Positions 62,253 to 64,000 of a stretch of 64,000 bases of DNA are shown in pieces. Positions within the stretch are counted from its first letter, which is position 1. Each line of letters opens with the position of its first letter. The DNA is from Blautia glucerasea (GTDB lineage: Bacteria; Bacillota; Clostridia; Lachnospirales; Lachnospiraceae): assembly GCF_020537505.1 (NCBI RefSeq), contig NZ_JAJBMO010000006.1:1-64000 (forward strand). The letters run 5' to 3'. A model generated the notes under the pieces. The model ran no database searches and was not told the DNA's origin. It was given only the letters and a program-made list of their open reading frames with translations. The position numbers were made by a program, and so were the translations under genes.

Positions 62253-64000
62253 TTAGTCTTTCTCGTCATTTTTGCCGGTCATGCCCGGAAGTGGTTTCAA
62301 AGAATAGTTCCATTTGGTCAGGGAAAGATTCTTATTGTAATTGGGATCTCCCTTTTTCAGGACGTCGATCCAGTTACTCCGCATATATTCGATTTCCTTC
62401 TGGAAGCGTCTTATCTTTGCATCATTATTCTCTGCCCCACGTGTCTTGGATTCCATGTGGTACAATCTCGCATATGGATCATACACCACCAGATATCCTG
62501 CCTTAATGGTCTTCAGGCAAAGATCCACATCATTAAATGCTACTGCCAGCTCTTCTGTAAAGCCGCCTGCTTTGTCAAATGCACTTCGCTTCATCATCAT
62601 ACAGGCCGCCGTCACCGCACTCATATCCTGCAGGATGGAAGCCTTGTGAAGATATCCGGTACGTTCCGCCGGCATATCCACAAACATGTGGCCTGCAATT
62701 CCACCGATTCCGATCACGCATCCTGCATGCTGGATAGTATTGTCCGGATAGATCAGCTTGACGCCAACAGCACCTACTTCTTTTCTCTGGCACACGCCAA
62801 GCATCTCTCCCATCCAGTCTTCTGTAATAATGGTCACATCATTATTCAGGAAAAGGAGATACTCGCCTCGGGCATTTTTTACACCGAAATTGTTGATAGC
62901 AGAATAGTTAAATTCCTTTTTCCAGCAGATCAGATGGATCCTGGGATCCCGGGAAATCTTCTTATAGTAATCGAAGATCTCATCTGTGGTACTGTTGTTC
63001 TCCACAATGATGATCTCATAGTTGTCATAAAGCGTATTCTTCTTAATGGATTCCAGACACTTCTCCAAAGTCTCCTTCTCATCCTTATTCGGTATGATAA
63101 TGGAGACAAGGGGATGTCCCTGCACCGGATATTTCACTCTGTAAAATCCAAGATCCGGCGTATGGCTTACCGTGCCCTTCACCCCGGTTCTCTCAAGGTG
63201 GGCCTCAATGGCACGCTTACCGGCCTCAAAAGCATACATCTTGCTTGCCGGGTTATCTGCTGTAGACGCCTTGTGGGTACGCCAGTGATAAAGGATTTCC
63301 GGCACATGCACAACCTCCTGGGCCTTCTCCACACAGCGGAAAATAAAATCATAATCCTGGGCACCGTCAAATTCCCTGCGAAATCCGCCCACTTCCCCTA
63401 CCAGCTGCCGTCTGGCAACAAAAAAATGGCAGATATAATTATTGGAACGAAGAAGATCAATGTTAAAATCAGGCTTTAAGTGAGGCTGAAAATGCTCGTC
63501 CAGTTCCGCCGTCACTTTATCCTCATCGGTGTAGACCGCATCTGCATGCTCATGGGCATTCAATGCATTCACGATCTCATAGAGGGCATTGGGGGCAAGA
63601 AGATCGTCGTGGTCAAGAAGTCCCACAAATTCTCCTGCAGCCATGGCAAATGCAGCATTGGTATTCTCTGCAATGCCTTTATTCTCTGTAAGATCCTGCC
63701 AGCGTACCCGCTTATCCTGCTGGCTGTACTCTTCCAGCACCTTTTTCATAGACTGATCTTCCGGACTTCCGTTGGCAATGCAAAGCTCCCAGTTCTCATA
63801 GGTCTGTGCTTCCAGGGAATCGATCATCTGGCGCAAAAATAACTCCGGGGTACGGTACGCCGGAACTACCACGCTGATCAAAGGCGCATAGGCAAATCTT
63901 TTCTTTCTTTGTTTGTCAAGGACCGTCTGGTCCGGCACATAGGCCGCATACCAGGGACCATAAGGAATCTCCTCCGGCTCAAAGCGCTCATGAAGCCGGA
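62253..64000 (-). CDS. Tandem-domain family 2 glycosyltransferase (5' end outside window)
   Basis: The frame is open to the window edge, so the start lies beyond 64000. A GTG at 63938 is only an internal codon: upstream codons encode FEPEEIPYGPWYAAYVPDQT, the usual lead-in of this protein type. Two GT2 domains are visible. The first has LISVVVPAYRTP and LLDHDDLLAP; the second has LVSIIIPNKDEKETL, FLNNDVT and the acceptor region FNDVDLCLK. Such tandem enzymes act in rhamnan or O-antigen-like polymer synthesis. The exact sugar is unknown. Confidence 0.9.
   Translation of the reverse strand, partial: RLHERFEPEEIPYGPWYAAYVPDQTVLDKQRKKRFAYAPLISVVVPAYRTPELFLRQMIDSLEAQTYENWELCIANGSPEDQSMKKVLEEYSQQDKRVRWQDLTENKGIAENTNAAFAMAAGEFVGLLDHDDLLAPNALYEIVNALNAHEHADAVYTDEDKVTAELDEHFQPHLKPDFNIDLLRSNNYICHFFVARRQLVGEVGGFRREFDGAQDYDFIFRCVEKAQEVVHVPEILYHWRTHKASTADNPASKMYAFEAGKRAIEAHLERTGVKGTVSHTPDLGFYRVKYPVQGHPLVSIIIPNKDEKETLEKCLESIKKNTLYDNYEIIIVENNSTTDEIFDYYKKISRDPRIHLICWKKEFNYSAINNFGVKNARGEYLLFLNNDVTIITEDWMGEMLGVCQRKEVGAVGVKLIYPDNTIQHAGCVIGIGGIAGHMFVDMPAERTGYLHKASILQDMSAVTAACMMMKRSAFDKAGGFTEELAVAFNDVDLCLKTIKAGYLVVYDPYARLYHMESKTRGAENNDAKIRRFQKEIEYMRSNWIDVLKKGDPNYNKNLSLTKWNYSLKPLPGMTGKNDEKD

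Overview
The window looks like chromosome from a low-to-mid GC gut Firmicute of the family Lachnospiraceae, probably close to Blautia. This rests on gene content and order (a tig-clpP-clpX-lon-engB-ecfA1-ecfA2-ecfT-truA block, a chvE/mmsA/mmsB sugar transporter, YesM/YesN regulators, orphan MsmK, an aldo/keto reductase with a ferredoxin tail), on AGGAGG-type ribosome binding sites and on sigma-A-like promoters. The genus is an inference. Most genes are on the minus strand.

Region by region. 1-9470: monosaccharide uptake and sensing. chvE-mmsA-mmsB encode an ABC importer; behind it lies a tightly overlapping operon of a membrane-anchored sugar-binding protein, a YesM/LytS-type histidine kinase, a YesN-type response regulator and a second XylF-like lipoprotein. 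This resembles the XylFII-LytS-YesN xylose sensing system of clostridia. 9700-20060: housekeeping block for protein folding and turnover (trigger factor, ClpP, ClpX, Lon), ribosome assembly (EngB), the vitamin ECF energising module and TruA. 20100-28690: DJ-1/PfpI protein, ProC, a CYTH protein, MalQ, a MarR-regulated MATE pump with a very clear promoter/operator, a DnaJ-type co-chaperone and a second MATE pump. 28700-30540: gene debris (nuclease, response regulator, membrane protein and MATE remnants) around an intact nitroreductase. 30700-37050: PepV-like dipeptidase, a siroheme/4Fe-4S reductase, HD hydrolase, small proteins, a TPR regulator and an orphan NMT1-type binding protein; a palindromic repeat occurs twice here. 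37100-39150: decayed DNA, with fused remnants of an aspartoacylase-like enzyme and a GH127 arabinofuranosidase, then an IS607-family remnant whose right end abuts a DUF89 gene. 40200-46680: MsmK ATPase, CdaR-like regulator, aldo/keto reductase under a MerR-type operator, GlpK, a 251-bp MITE-like element and UppP. 46950-51710: carAB with a structured leader, and tRNA-Leu(CAG). 51980-57020: small XRE regulator, an LspA-like protein, a zinc-ribbon protein, a second and divergent ClpX, and an HtrA protease. 57190-64000: cell-surface polysaccharide genes (three GT2 glycosyltransferases, an LCP ligase, a WcaJ-type initiating transferase), the last running off the window end.

The observations I rate highest are the 251-bp inverted-repeat element, whose right end also forms bases 1-55; the second ClpX, which lacks the RKH pore loop; the structured leader and promoter of carAB; the MerR-type promoter of the aldo/keto reductase; the two-site MarR promoter; and the palindromic repeat pair with compensatory base changes. 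No prophage, CRISPR array or rRNA operon was seen.
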